The position numbers and the translations under genes are program-made. This document shows, piece after piece, positions 1-11,474 of a stretch of DNA of 64,000 bases. The number at the start of each line of letters is the position of its first letter. Position 1 is the first letter of the stretch. Where the stretch lies: assembly GCF_900445235.1 (NCBI RefSeq), contig NZ_UFSM01000001.1, positions 1,482,501 to 1,546,500 on the forward strand. The letters are read 5' to 3'. This DNA is from Aminobacter aminovorans (GTDB lineage Bacteria; Pseudomonadota; Alphaproteobacteria; Rhizobiales; Rhizobiaceae). A model generated the notes under the pieces. That model did no database searches, had not been told where the DNA came from, and saw nothing but the letters and a program-made list of their open reading frames with translations.

Positions 1-1137
<1,137 letters not shown>

Positions 1138-1249
1138 CGCAATGGAGACCCAGTTCGTGCGATGAGGAGGAGGTGAGGTTTGCCTGGTGGTCTTCGGGCA
1201 TGAGCCCGAATGCCAAAGCCGGAATGCCCGACCCGCAACGCCTCGCACC

Positions 1250-1340
1250 GTCCCTACGCCAGTGTGAACTGGATCAGGTTCAACGGGTCACTGCGCTGCG
1301 TTAGCGAGCAGTATCTCAGCCCCTTGTCGGGACCCCCCTG
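1250..1340 (-). ncRNA. TPP (thi-box) riboswitch upstream of thiC
   Basis: Read on the minus strand, the conserved TPP-binding core is plain: GGGGTCCCGAC, then AAGGGGCTGAGA, an optional P3 hairpin (ctgctcgc...gcagcgcag), GACCCGTTGAACCTGATCC, and the closing GCGTAGGGAC that pairs with the 5' GTCCC to form P1. This matches the family consensus in order and spacing. It points toward thiC, 235 nt downstream, the usual target in alphaproteobacteria. Binding of thiamine pyrophosphate should lower thiC expression. No canonical terminator follows directly, so control may act on translation or through the palindrome at 1088-1137. Confidence 0.96.
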
Positions 1341-1394
1341 GTGAGGCCGGCAACATGAGGGAGGAAGGCCGGTGCTGTCAACCGGGCTTTCGAT

Positions 1395-2769
<1,375 letters not shown>

Positions 2770-2772
2770 ACC

Positions 2773-3786
2773 ATGCCGCGCATGACCATGATCGAAGCCA
2801 TCCGCAGCGCCATGGACGTTGCCATGGGGCGCGACGACGATGTCGTCGTCTTTGGCGAGGATGTCGGCTATTTCGGCGGCGTCTTCCGCTGCACCCAGGG
2901 GCTGCAGCAGAAATACGGCCGCTCGCGCTGTTTCGACGCGCCGATCAGCGAACTCGGCATCGTCGGTGCCGCCATCGGCATGGCCGCCTACGGGCTCAAG
3001 CCTTGTGTCGAGGTGCAGTTCGCCGACTATGTCTATCCAGCCTATGACCAGATCGTTTCGGAAGCGGCACGATTGCGCTACCGCTCCAACGGCGAGTTCA
3101 CCTGCCCGATCGTCGTGCGCATGCCGACCGGCGGCGGCATCTTCGGCGGCCAGACCCACAGCCAGAGCCCGGAAGCGCTGTTCACCCATGTTTCTGGCCT
3201 GAAGGTCGTTGTTCCCTCAAACCCGCTCGACGCCAAGGGCCTGCTGATCGCCTCGATCGAAGACCCCGATCCGGTGATCTTTCTGGAGCCGAAACGATTG
3301 TATAACGGCCCCTTCGACGGCCATCACGACCGGCCTGTCACGGCCTGGTCGAAGCATGAACTGGGCGAGGTGCCCGAGGGGCACTACACCACCCCGCTCG
3401 GCAAGGCGAAGATCCGCAGGGCTGGCTCAGCCGTCACCGTGCTTGCTTACGGCACCATGGTCTATGTCGCCCAGGCGGCGGCCGAAGAGACCGGCATCGA
3501 CGCCGAAATCATCGACTTGAGGACGCTGCTGCCGCTCGACCTCGACACCATCATCGCCTCGGTCACGAAGACCGGCCGCTGTGTCGTCGTGCATGAGGCG
3601 ACGCTGACCTCGGGCTTCGGTGCCGAGCTTGCAGCGCTGGTGCAGGAGCACTGCTTCTACCATCTCGAGGCACCGGTTGCGCGTGTCACCGGCTGGGACA
3701 CGCCTTATCCGCATGCTCAGGAATGGGATTATTTCCCCGGTCCCAAGCGGGTCGGCGAAGCTTTGATCGAAACGATGGGGGCCTGA
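2773..3786 (+). CDS. bkdA2: 2-oxoisovalerate dehydrogenase E1 component, beta subunit
   Basis: The 337-aa beta subunit pairs with the alpha subunit as an alpha2-beta2 E1 and supplies part of the thiamine diphosphate site and the transketolase C-terminal domain. The N-terminal MTMIEAIRSAMDVAM and FGEDVGYFGGVFR are typical of E1 beta, as are the potassium-site stretch PTGGGIFGGQTHSQSPE and the C-terminal DLRTLLPLD with TSGFGAEL. Length is normal for the family. It follows bkdA1 with a 3-nt gap and precedes the E2 gene by 2 nt, so the subunits are made from one message in fixed proportion. Confidence 0.95.
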   Translation: MPRMTMIEAIRSAMDVAMGRDDDVVVFGEDVGYFGGVFRCTQGLQQKYGRSRCFDAPISELGIVGAAIGMAAYGLKPCVEVQFADYVYPAYDQIVSEAARLRYRSNGEFTCPIVVRMPTGGGIFGGQTHSQSPEALFTHVSGLKVVVPSNPLDAKGLLIASIEDPDPVIFLEPKRLYNGPFDGHHDRPVTAWSKHELGEVPEGHYTTPLGKAKIRRAGSAVTVLAYGTMVYVAQAAAEETGIDAEIIDLRTLLPLDLDTIIASVTKTGRCVVVHEATLTSGFGAELAALVQEHCFYHLEAPVARVTGWDTPYPHAQEWDYFPGPKRVGEALIETMGA

Positions 3787-3788
3787 AC

Positions 3789-5096
3789 ATGGGCGAACAT
3801 GTCATCAAGCTTCCCGACGTCGGCGAAGGCGTGGCCGAGGCCGAACTGGTCGAATGGCACGTCAAGATCGGCGACCTCGTGCGCGAGGACGCGGTGATCG
3901 CCGCCGTCATGACCGACAAGGCGACGGTCGAAATTCCCTCGCCGGTCGATGGCGAGATCATCTGGCTCGGCGCCGAGATCGGCGAAACCGTCGCCGTCGG
4001 TTCGCCGATCGTGCGCATCAAAATTGCCGGCGACGGACCGGCGGAAACTGTGGCTGAGGCCGCCCCGGCCGAGCCGAAAAGCGAGGCCAGGCAGCCGGCC
4101 CCGGCAGCTGTGGAAGCGGCTCCTGCGCCGGCTAAGAAAGCCGAGCCTGCGGCAAAGCCACCAGCACCCGCGGCAGCACTCAAGCCTGTGCCACGTGCGA
4201 CAACGCTCGGCCTGCCCAGGCCGGAAGGCGAACGCCCGCTGGCGTCGCCCGCCGTGCGCTTGCGCGCCAAGGAAGCCGGCATCGACCTGCGCCAGATCCC
4301 CGGCACCGGTCCGGCCGGCCGCGTCACCCATGAGGATCTCGACGGTTTTGCCGCGCGCGGTGCTGCGGTCCCAGTGGCCGGCTTGCAGGCCAAGTCAGGG
4401 GTCGAGGAGATCAAGGTCATCGGCCTGCGCCGGCGCATCGCCGAAAAGATGGCGCTGGCCAAGTCGCGCATCCCCCACATCACCTATGTCGAGGAGGTCG
4501 ATGTCACCGCTCTCGAGGAGTTGCGCGCCAAGCTCAACGCCACGAAGAAGCCGGACCGGCCGAAGCTGACCTTGCTGCCGTTCCTGATGCGGGCGCTGGT
4601 CAAGGCGGTGGCTGAACAGCCGCAGCTCAATGCGATCTATGACGACGATGCCGGCATCATCCATCGCCATGCCGGCGTGCATATCGGCATGGCGGCGCAG
4701 ACCCCGGGCGGGCTGATGGTGCCTGTGGTCAAGCATGCCGAGGCGCGCGACCTGTGGGATTGCGCCGTCGAGGTCAACCGCCTTGCCGAGGCCGCCAAGG
4801 CCGGCACGGCGACACGCGAGGAGCTGACCGGCTCGACCATCACCATCACCTCCTTGGGGGCGATGGGCGGTGTCGCTACCACGCCCGTCATCAACTACCC
4901 GGAAGTGGCGATCGTCGGCGTCAACAAGATCATGATCCGGCCGATGTGGGACGGCAGCCAGTTCGTGCCTCGCAAGATGATGAACCTGTCGTCCAGCTTC
5001 GACCATCGCGTCATCGACGGCTGGGACGCGGCGGTCTTTGTCCAGCGCCTCAAGGCGCTGCTCGAAGCGCCGGCAATGATCTTCGTGGAGGGCTGA
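3789..5096 (+). CDS. bkdB: Lipoyl dihydrolipoamide acyltransferase, E2 of the branched-chain 2-oxoacid dehydrogenase
   Basis: The 435-aa E2 core moves the acyl group from E1 to CoA. Domains in order: a lipoyl domain at about 1-78 with the lipoyl lysine K44 in [10 protein letters not shown]; an Ala/Pro-rich linker; a peripheral subunit-binding domain ([20 protein letters not shown]) near 150-190; and a C-terminal catalytic domain ending in [15 protein letters not shown], with the catalytic His and Asp of DHRVIDG. Only one lipoyl domain is present. An open frame continues upstream to 3723 inside bkdA2, but ATG 3789 begins the lipoyl domain exactly and is the sensible start. The gap to bkdA2 is 2 nt. 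Confidence 0.95.
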   Translation: MGEHVIKLPDVGEGVAEAELVEWHVKIGDLVREDAVIAAVMTDKATVEIPSPVDGEIIWLGAEIGETVAVGSPIVRIKIAGDGPAETVAEAAPAEPKSEARQPAPAAVEAAPAPAKKAEPAAKPPAPAAALKPVPRATTLGLPRPEGERPLASPAVRLRAKEAGIDLRQIPGTGPAGRVTHEDLDGFAARGAAVPVAGLQAKSGVEEIKVIGLRRRIAEKMALAKSRIPHITYVEEVDVTALEELRAKLNATKKPDRPKLTLLPFLMRALVKAVAEQPQLNAIYDDDAGIIHRHAGVHIGMAAQTPGGLMVPVVKHAEARDLWDCAVEVNRLAEAAKAGTATREELTGSTITITSLGAMGGVATTPVINYPEVAIVGVNKIMIRPMWDGSQFVPRKMMNLSSSFDHRVIDGWDAAVFVQRLKALLEAPAMIFVEG

Positions 5097-5100
5097 GGCT

Positions 5101-6498
5101 GTGAAGGAAATCTCCTGCAAGCTTCTGATCATCGGTGCCGGACCCGGCGGCTATATCTGCGCCATCCGTGCCGGCCAGCTCGGCATCGACACGGTCATCG
5201 TCGAAGCGGTCAAGCCGGGCGGCACCTGCCTCAATGTCGGCTGCATCCCCTCCAAGGCGATGATCCATGCCGCCGACGAATATCTCAAGGTCTCGGAGAT
5301 GGCGGCGGGCACAAGCCCGCTCGGCATCTCCCTGTCGGCACCGGCACTCGATCTCGCCAGGACGGTTGCCTGGAAAGACCGCATCGTCGGCCGCCTGACC
5401 ACAGGCGTCGCCGGCCTGCTCAAGAAGGCCCGGGTCAAGTCGGTGCAGGGCTGGGCGCGCTTCCGCGACGGCAAGACCGTCGAGGTCGACACCGAGACCG
5501 GCCTGCAGGTGATCCGCGCCGAAACCATCGTCATCGCCACCGGTTCGGTGCCTGTCGAGCTGCCGTTCCTGCCCTTTGGCGGATCGGTGATCTCGTCGAC
5601 CGGGGCGCTGGCGCTGAAGCAGGTGCCGCAAGCGCTGGCCGTCGTCGGCGGCGGTTACATCGGCCTCGAGCTCGGCACCGCCTTTGCCAAGCTCGGCGCC
5701 AAGGTGACGGTCGTCGAAGCCTTGCCGCGCATCCTGCCGCAATATGATGCCGAGCTGACCCGGCCCGTCGCCAAACGGCTCGAAGCGCTCGGCGTCAAGG
5801 TGCTGACAGGCGCCAAGGCCAAGGGGCTTTCCGCCAAGGGCGATGCGCTTCTGGTCGAAGCCGCCGATGGCAGCGAGCAGAAGATTGCGGCCGACAAGGT
5901 GCTGGTGACTGTCGGGCGCAAGCCGCTGGTCGAAGGCTGGGGCCTCGAAGAGATCGACCTCGACCGCGACGGCCGTTTCATCCGCATCGACGAGCAGTGC
6001 CGCACCTCGATGCGCGGCATCTACGCCATCGGCGACGTCACCGGCGAGCCGATGCTGGCGCACCGCGCCATGGCCCAGGGCGAAATGGTCGCCGAGATCG
6101 TTGCCGGCCACAAGCGCAGCTGGGACAAGCGCTCGATCCCTGCCGTCTGCTTCACCGATCCGGAGGTCGTCACCGCGGGCCTTTCGCCCGACGAGGCCAA
6201 GGCGCTTGGCATCGAGATCAAGTCGGCGTCATTCCCGTTCTCGGCCAATGGCCGGGCGATGACCTTGCTCGGCGAAGACGGGTTCGTGCGCATCGTTGCG
6301 CGTGCCGACAACCATCTGGTGCTGGGCATCCAGGCCGTCGGCACCGGTGTCTCGGAGCTTTCCTCGGCCTTCAGCCTGGCGATCGAGATGGGCGCCAGGC
6401 TGGAAGACATTGCCGGCACCATCCATGCCCACCCGACCCAGGGCGAAGCCTTCCTCGAGGCTGCACTGCGCACGCTCGGCCACGCGCTCCACATCTGA
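5101..6498 (+). CDS. lpdV: Dihydrolipoyl dehydrogenase, E3 component
   Basis: A 465-aa FAD disulfide oxidoreductase that reoxidises the E2 lipoyl arm with NAD. The FAD-binding GAGPGGY lies at about 12-18 and the redox-active pair C43/C48 in [13 protein letters not shown]. The NAD-binding motif [10 protein letters not shown] lies mid-protein, the second FAD motif is [14 protein letters not shown], and the C-terminal HAHPTQGE provides the catalytic His-Glu couple. The start is GTG at 5101, 4 nt after the E2 stop, with GGAGGG in the end of bkdB. A gene for E3 inside the bkd operon suggests a dedicated enzyme rather than the shared pyruvate dehydrogenase E3, as with LpdV in Pseudomonas. Confidence 0.94.
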   Translation: MKEISCKLLIIGAGPGGYICAIRAGQLGIDTVIVEAVKPGGTCLNVGCIPSKAMIHAADEYLKVSEMAAGTSPLGISLSAPALDLARTVAWKDRIVGRLTTGVAGLLKKARVKSVQGWARFRDGKTVEVDTETGLQVIRAETIVIATGSVPVELPFLPFGGSVISSTGALALKQVPQALAVVGGGYIGLELGTAFAKLGAKVTVVEALPRILPQYDAELTRPVAKRLEALGVKVLTGAKAKGLSAKGDALLVEAADGSEQKIAADKVLVTVGRKPLVEGWGLEEIDLDRDGRFIRIDEQCRTSMRGIYAIGDVTGEPMLAHRAMAQGEMVAEIVAGHKRSWDKRSIPAVCFTDPEVVTAGLSPDEAKALGIEIKSASFPFSANGRAMTLLGEDGFVRIVARADNHLVLGIQAVGTGVSELSSAFSLAIEMGARLEDIAGTIHAHPTQGEAFLEAALRTLGHALHI

Positions 6499-6515
6499 TG
6501 CCCTATCCCGATATG

Positions 6516-6536
6516 GACGCGGCCTTGCGCCGCGTC
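6516..6536 (+). terminator. Possible terminator hairpin after the bkd operon
   Basis: gacgcggc (6516-6523) and gccgcgtc (6529-6536) form an 8-bp GC stem with a 5-nt loop, 18 nt after the lpdV stop. No T-run follows, so it may only stabilise the 3' end. The rest of 6537-6796, up to atpB, shows no gene or other clear signal. Confidence 0.4.
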
Positions 6537-6796
6537 CCCTCCAGCCTTGCCCAATCAGCCAAGCTGGGCTAACAAGCCCACGCACTGGACGACCAGTGCC
6601 TAGCACGTTCGGGGACGGCCCCATCCAAGAGATGGCGCCGCAGACTTGTCACCCGAACTGATCCACACCTTGAAACCGCGAAAACATGCAGCCTCCGCGC
6701 GGCGGACTGCGCTGTGCGCTCGACCCTGTCAGGCTTCCGGATTCGGTTCCGGGGCGCGAGCTTTCGCATTCGCATCACCCAGACCGGAGAGGCGCC

Positions 6797-7546
6797 ATGG
6801 CCGGACCGATAGAACAATTTGAAATCAAGCCGATCTTCACCCTGTTCGAGTTTGCCGGCCAGGAGATCGCCTTCACCAACTCCGCCGCCTATATGGTGGG
6901 CGTCGCCGTGTTCGGTGGGCTGTTCCTGCTGGTGTCGACCAGTGCGCGTGCGCTGGTGCCGACGCGGCTGCAGTCGATCACCGAGCTGATCTACGAGTTC
7001 GTCTCCAAGACTTTGCGCGAAAATGCCGGCGAGGGCGGCATGAAGTTCTTCCCGCTGGTGTTTTCGCTGTTCGTCTTCATCCTGATCGCCAACCTCGCCG
7101 GCATGTTTCCTTATGCCTTCACTGTCACCAGCCACATCATCGTCACCTTCTCTTTCGCCATGATCGTGTTCGGCACCGTCACGCTCTACGGCATCTGGAA
7201 GAACGGCCTTGGTTTCTTCCGGCTGTTTCTGCCATCCGGCGTGCCGCTGGCCTTGGCGCCGATCATCGTGCCGATCGAGATCGTTTCTTACATCTCGCGG
7301 CCGATCAGCCATTCGGTGCGTCTGTTTGCCGTCATGCTGGCCGGCCACATCACGCTCAAGGTCTTTGCCGGTTTTGTCGCAAGCCTCGGCGGCATGGGCA
7401 CGCTCGGCATCTTCGCCGCCGTGCTGCCGCTGGCCATGACGGTCGCGCTGACCGCACTCGAACTTCTGATGGCGGTGATCCAGGCCTACATCTTCACCAT
7501 GCTGACCTGCATGTATCTCAACGATGCCCTGCACTCCGGGCACTGA
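6797..7546 (+). CDS. atpB: F0F1 ATP synthase subunit a (orphan copy)
   Basis: A 249-aa inner-membrane protein of the F0 proton channel. It shows the usual hydrophobic segments, [15 protein letters not shown] after the first helix, and the channel helix [19 protein letters not shown] with the essential arginine at R175 (E. coli R210). The residue four places later is V179 where the family nearly always has Asn (E. coli N214). ATG 6797 has GGAGAGG at 6786-6792. Subunit a normally sits in an atpI-atpB-atpE-atpF operon, but here it stands alone between the bkd operon and a strong terminator, so it may be a second, specialised copy or a dispersed F0 gene. Identity as subunit a is firm; its role is not. 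Confidence 0.88.
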   Translation: MAGPIEQFEIKPIFTLFEFAGQEIAFTNSAAYMVGVAVFGGLFLLVSTSARALVPTRLQSITELIYEFVSKTLRENAGEGGMKFFPLVFSLFVFILIANLAGMFPYAFTVTSHIIVTFSFAMIVFGTVTLYGIWKNGLGFFRLFLPSGVPLALAPIIVPIEIVSYISRPISHSVRLFAVMLAGHITLKVFAGFVASLGGMGTLGIFAAVLPLAMTVALTALELLMAVIQAYIFTMLTCMYLNDALHSGH

Positions 7547-7572
7547 CCGGGCGCGCTTGCGCGACAAAACAA

Positions 7573-7597
7573 AAACCCCGGCATAAAGCCGGGGTTT
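7573..7597. terminator. Bidirectional intrinsic terminator between atpB and the LVIVD gene
   Basis: aaaccccggc (7573-7582) and gccggggttt (7588-7597) form a perfect 10-bp stem with a 5-nt loop. An A-rich stretch on the left serves as a U-run for minus-strand transcripts, and TTT ends the plus-strand arm. It sits between two convergent genes. Confidence 0.85.
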
Positions 7598-7621
7598 GAG
7601 CGCCAAAGCAGATCGATCGGC

Positions 7622-9358
7622 TCAGTCGCGCGGCGGCCAGACATGGTCGCTTTTGCCCATCTTGGGTTCGCCGAGCAGCGGCGTCTTCAGCGCGTGCACG
7701 CCGCCGACCGAAAACAGCCAGATGATGTTGCGGTCATATTCGGTGAACACCGCAAAGCTGGCATTGTCGAAGGTGTAGTCGGGCATTTCCGAAGTCGTTG
7801 GGAAACGCGGCACGAAATAGCCAGTAATCTTCGGCTGTGCCGGGTCCTTGACGTCGAAGATCTGCAGCCCGGCATTGTAGAAGGCGTAAGGCACGATGCC
7901 GTCGCGGCCATGACCCGGCTGGTGGGTGGTGCCGGAGCGCTTGGGCCCGAAGCTGCCCTTGCGTTGGCAGAAATCGGTGAACTTCGCCTCCTTCGGCGGC
8001 GTCGGGCGCGGCAAGGTCGCCACCACCTTGGGTGCCGCCACATCCTTGGCGTCGATCACCAGCACGTCCTTGTAGGGCTCGTAGCAGTTCGAGTTCATCG
8101 GATAGCCATTGGCAAGGACATAACCGGTGCGGGCATATTGGCTGGTGTCGACATTGTCGAACTCGGTGCCGGCAAAGCTCGGCGCCGTCTCGACATGGCC
8201 CTTGATCTCCGGCCTGTCGGGATTGGAAAGATCGAAGGTGTAAAGGCCAAGGCCACCCATCGCGCCGAAGGCTATCTTGCCGCCCTTTTCGACCGGGGTC
8301 GGCAGGAAGGGCGGCATGCGCGAACCCATCCATGACGTGCGGTTGCCGGCGCGCGGGTTCATCAGATAGGCGTCCTCGCTTGCCTTGTCGCCGACCACCT
8401 GGCCCGGCACCGTGACCTGGCTGACAAAGACCGGATTGGCCGGGTCCGACATGTCCCAGACCTGGTAGCCCGGCGAGTGCAGGTAATCAGGGTATTCGGT
8501 CAGCGCGTAGGAATCGTCAGGTGCCGCCGACAGATACATGTATTTGCCGCCAAACCAGGCCGGCGCATCGAGCGAACCCGAACCCTGCTGCTGACCGATG
8601 GGCGCATCCGGGTTCTTGGTGTCGGTGGTGCGGGTGGCGATCAGCTTCCAGTCGTCGGGCGTCGGCCCGTTCATCTCATAGACCTTGAAGCCCTTGAGCG
8701 AATTGTAGTTGCGCAGGCTCGCGACGATGTCGGGCTGGGTGCGCTTGTTGTCGAGAATGCCGAAGCGGCCGATCTCGTAGGAGGCGACGACGACGTTCTT
8801 CTGCAGCTTCGCGCTCCAGGCGATGGTGATGCCGCCGAAATAGTCCTGGACCGTCTTGGCGTCCCAGTCCTCGCTCGAGCCCTCCGGCCCCCACACGCCG
8901 CCCCTGGAATAGACGACCTTGGCCTTGGCCGGGTCGGTGATGTCGAGCACGCGCATATAGTCGCGGTCGTGCACATACATGTAGCGCTTGCCGTCGAAGT
9001 CGGCGACGTCGGGCCAGGCATGCCAGGGCGAGCTTACTTCAGGATAAAACGCGATCTCCTCGACATTGTGGCTGTAGCTGTTGTCGTCCCAGGCCTTGAG
9101 CTGGCCGGGAAAGGCCGGGCTTTCGCCCAAAGGCGTGGCGCGCGGCGCTTTGAACGTGCCGTCCTCCGCCATGCCATAATCCTTGCCCGGCTCCAGCGCG
9201 GGCGGCGCTTTGTCGTAGGTCAAGGCGTTCCACTGCTTGAGGTAGGGATCGGTGATGTTGATTTCCGTCGGCACCTTGCTGCCCCAGTCGGCGGCCTCAG
9301 CCACGCCGGCCGTCAGCGCCAGCACCGAACAGCCGATCGCGATAATCCTAGGTGTCAT
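7622..9358 (-). CDS. Secreted LVIVD-repeat beta-propeller protein
   Basis: A 578-aa protein with an N-terminal signal peptide (hydrophobic run, cleavage near VAEAADWG), so it is probably periplasmic. It contains repeats of the LVIVD type, short beta-propeller blades such as DVLVIDAKDVAAPKVVATLP, YQVWDMSDPANPVFVSQV and LQIFDVKDPAQPKITGYF, each with Asp-Pro-x-x-Pro. The family has no settled biochemical function; several members are near dehydrogenases or are listed as surface proteins. It is single, convergent with atpB, and its upstream region holds two evenly spaced palindromes (9494-9521). No catalytic motif could be picked out by eye. Confidence 0.8.
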   Translation of the reverse strand: MTPRIIAIGCSVLALTAGVAEAADWGSKVPTEINITDPYLKQWNALTYDKAPPALEPGKDYGMAEDGTFKAPRATPLGESPAFPGQLKAWDDNSYSHNVEEIAFYPEVSSPWHAWPDVADFDGKRYMYVHDRDYMRVLDITDPAKAKVVYSRGGVWGPEGSSEDWDAKTVQDYFGGITIAWSAKLQKNVVVASYEIGRFGILDNKRTQPDIVASLRNYNSLKGFKVYEMNGPTPDDWKLIATRTTDTKNPDAPIGQQQGSGSLDAPAWFGGKYMYLSAAPDDSYALTEYPDYLHSPGYQVWDMSDPANPVFVSQVTVPGQVVGDKASEDAYLMNPRAGNRTSWMGSRMPPFLPTPVEKGGKIAFGAMGGLGLYTFDLSNPDRPEIKGHVETAPSFAGTEFDNVDTSQYARTGYVLANGYPMNSNCYEPYKDVLVIDAKDVAAPKVVATLPRPTPPKEAKFTDFCQRKGSFGPKRSGTTHQPGHGRDGIVPYAFYNAGLQIFDVKDPAQPKITGYFVPRFPTTSEMPDYTFDNASFAVFTEYDRNIIWLFSVGGVHALKTPLLGEPKMGKSDHVWPPRD

Positions 9359-9493
9359 GACGTCCCTCCCGACGGTTGGCCGCCCACGTTCTTCGCATCG
9401 GGCCGGCTTGGTCAGTTGAGGAAAGTTCGGTCAGTCAGAAAAGTGAATTTTCGGCAGGTGGGTATGAGGGAGTGGCATAGATGGGGGTGGGAT

Positions 9494-9521
9494 TGCATGC
9501 ATGGGGTGTAAATTGCATGCA
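9494..9521 (-). promoter_or_regulatory. Paired TGCATGCA sites upstream of the LVIVD gene
   Basis: The 10-mer attgcatgca occurs twice, at 9492-9501 and 9512-9521. Each contains the palindrome TGCATGCA, and the copies are exactly 20 bp apart, two helical turns. They lie 135-165 bp upstream of the LVIVD gene start, a good position for a regulator that binds as two dimers on one DNA face. The regulator is unknown, so operator function is inference. Confidence 0.4.
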
Positions 9522-9574
9522 GAAAGGGGCTGATGTGGCCACGCGTTGCATCTGAGATATCGAGAGGGAATGGG

Positions 9575-9600
9575 GTGGTGATCCCGATAGGGTTCGAAAT
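9575..9600. repeat. Partial copy of the tRNA-Arg 3' end (attachment-site-like)
   Basis: gtggtgatcccga at 9575-9587 is identical to 11246-11258, the 3' end of tRNA-Arg(CCT) with its CCA. The match continues with substitutions over the T-arm (tcgaa is shared at the same spacing). The copy does not extend to a whole tRNA. Such partial copies are left when an integrase inserts an element at a tRNA 3' end. No integrase gene lies between the two copies, so if this is an att site the element has decayed. Around it, 9359-9862 holds no convincing gene. Confidence 0.5.
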
Positions 9601-9862
9601 CTGCACGACTGTTCAGGATCGGCGCGCCTAAGGATCGATTTACCTCGACGACTAAGCAGTTGGCTTCCCGGCCAGTTTCGGTCGTTCTTGTCAATCCTGA
9701 TTTGCGGCTGCTGTGCGCCTGATATCGGCCGTTCGGTGCTGCACTTGATCATCTCCCAAGCGGTCGTTCGCTGTGGAATGACGTTCATTCCGCCTTTACC
9801 GGGACTATGGCAACCTCTCCAACCATGCGGGCCGGTCCGGATTTTCACTACTGATTGGATGT

Positions 9863-10999
9863 ATGAACTATTACAATGTCATAGGTTTGTTGAATACGAG
9901 TATGGCTGCGATATTCTGTATCGCGCTGCTAACGATATGGCGAAACAATCGCGCCCTGAAATATATAGGGGTGCTCGGCCTATCCTATGGGATTCGGTCG
10001 CTGTGCTTCGGCATTTTCTACTTTGCCTTCTCCCTTGAAAATCCGGTTTTGCGATATTCGGCGAACATCTTCCTCCTGTTCGCGATAATGCTGCTCTCTA
10101 TCGGCTTGTCCAATCGGCGCTTACGACAGCCTCGCTACGGCGCTCTCCTTGCTATCGCTGCGATCACGCTCGGACCGCTCTACTATTATCAGTTCATCGA
10201 ACCGAACCTGCTCGCCCGCGTCATCATTCTCAATTCTGGGCTGGCCCTGCTCAGCCTCCTGATGTTGTGGGACGTCGCGAAGGCGCCACGCCGCTCGCCG
10301 GTCGAGCAGGTGCTGCTCGGGTTGTTACTCGTATCATGCGCAGGCTATCTTCTTCGCCCGCTCTTCTTGATCGCGTCAGGGGCCTCCGGCGAGCGCTTCG
10401 AAGGTTCCTACTGGCTTGTCGTTTCGATTTCGGATGCTCTTATCTGCGCGATGACTGCTGTTGGTGTGTTTGCGGTTATTGCAAGCGACGTGATGGATGA
10501 AATCAAGACTGATGCGCTGATCGATACCCTATCCGGATTGTTCAATCGCCGCGGCTTCGAACCGCTCGCACTAAGGGCGTTATCGAAGCGGACGGCCGGC
10601 ACCCCGCCTGCCATGATCCTCGCTGATCTCGACCACTTCAAATCGATCAACGATCTATTCGGCCATAGCGGTGGCGACTTGATCATTCGGAGGTTTTCCG
10701 AGGTTCTCAAGCAGAAGGCGCCCGGCGATGCGATCATGGCGCGTCTTGGTGGTGAAGAATTCGCAGTCATGTTGCCTTCAAACGCGAGCGACTCTGCCTA
10801 CCAATTGGCGGAAGAGGTAAGAACAACGTTTAAACAAATCGCATTTGACACCGTAGCGGGTGAGGCACACCCGACGGCCAGTTTTGGCGTCGCGATTGCG
10901 CGGGAGGATGAAGGCCTCCCGTCTTTGATCGAGCGTGCCGATCATGCCCTCTATAGGGCAAAGGGCAACGGTCGCGATCGCGTTAATCTTGCCGAGTAA
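9863..10999 (+). CDS. Membrane-bound GGDEF protein, probable diguanylate cyclase
   Basis: A 378-aa protein. Residues 1 to about 205 hold six or seven hydrophobic segments with no recognised sensor domain; residues 215-375 are a GGDEF domain that would make cyclic di-GMP from GTP. The signature is RLGGEEFAVM, an active GGEEF variant, preceded by DALIDTLSGLFNRRGFE and the metal-binding DLDHFKSINDLFGHSGGD. The RxxD product-inhibition site is absent (APGD occupies it), so feedback may be lacking. Codon use is visibly more AT-rich than in neighbouring genes (for example the first 15 codons), and the gene lies between tRNA-Arg and a partial tRNA copy, which suggests acquisition by transfer. Confidence 0.9.
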   Translation: MNYYNVIGLLNTSMAAIFCIALLTIWRNNRALKYIGVLGLSYGIRSLCFGIFYFAFSLENPVLRYSANIFLLFAIMLLSIGLSNRRLRQPRYGALLAIAAITLGPLYYYQFIEPNLLARVIILNSGLALLSLLMLWDVAKAPRRSPVEQVLLGLLLVSCAGYLLRPLFLIASGASGERFEGSYWLVVSISDALICAMTAVGVFAVIASDVMDEIKTDALIDTLSGLFNRRGFEPLALRALSKRTAGTPPAMILADLDHFKSINDLFGHSGGDLIIRRFSEVLKQKAPGDAIMARLGGEEFAVMLPSNASDSAYQLAEEVRTTFKQIAFDTVAGEAHPTASFGVAIAREDEGLPSLIERADHALYRAKGNGRDRVNLAE

Positions 11000-11246
11000 G
11001 GCACGCTAACATGGCCCTCTCAGAGTGCTACTTCAAACGCCGGACCGACTGTCCGCTATCTATGTTGGACGTCCCAAGATCGGACAGTCCGCAATCGGCC
11101 CCGACCCTGCCGTTCGGCGACGCGTTGCATGTCGGCCGTACCGTATCTGCGGGACCTCTCGTTGCGGATAAGGGTGGAGAATTTCACAGGGCCAGCGCTG
11201 CCGGAAAATCACCAGCTGAAACTTCGTCACACTTTTGATTTTCGAG

Positions 11247-11323
11247 TGGTGATCCCGACAGGAATCGAACCTGTGACCTACAGATTAGGAATCTGCCGCT
11301 CTATCCTACTGAGCTACGGGACC
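11247..11323 (-). tRNA. tRNA-Arg(CCT)
   Basis: On the minus strand the sequence folds as a full cloverleaf: acceptor GGTCCCG with CGGGATC (one G-T pair), T8 A9, D-stem GCTC/GAGC, anticodon stem GCAGA/TCTGT with loop TTCCTAA giving anticodon CCT, T-stem ACAGG/CCTGT with loop TTCGATT, discriminator A and an encoded CCA. It reads the AGG arginine codon. The 247 bp between the GGDEF gene and this tRNA hold no supported gene. Confidence 0.97.
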
Positions 11324-11474
11324 ACTCGGCTGCACACATAGCGGCTTCAAACGGATTCGCCAACGGTTTTTGGCAGGCTGCGGCTGAAACGTTTTGGCGG
11401 TTGCCGACCGTGCCAAATGCTGTTTCTGCGTCCAGGGCCGATTGGCAGCCCTGGAGGCGTTTTGCAGGCAAGGG

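Noticed and set aside
11011..11238. 75-codon plus-strand frame beside tRNA-Arg
   Set aside because: No ribosome site or recognisable pattern; lies in the non-coding flank of the tRNA.
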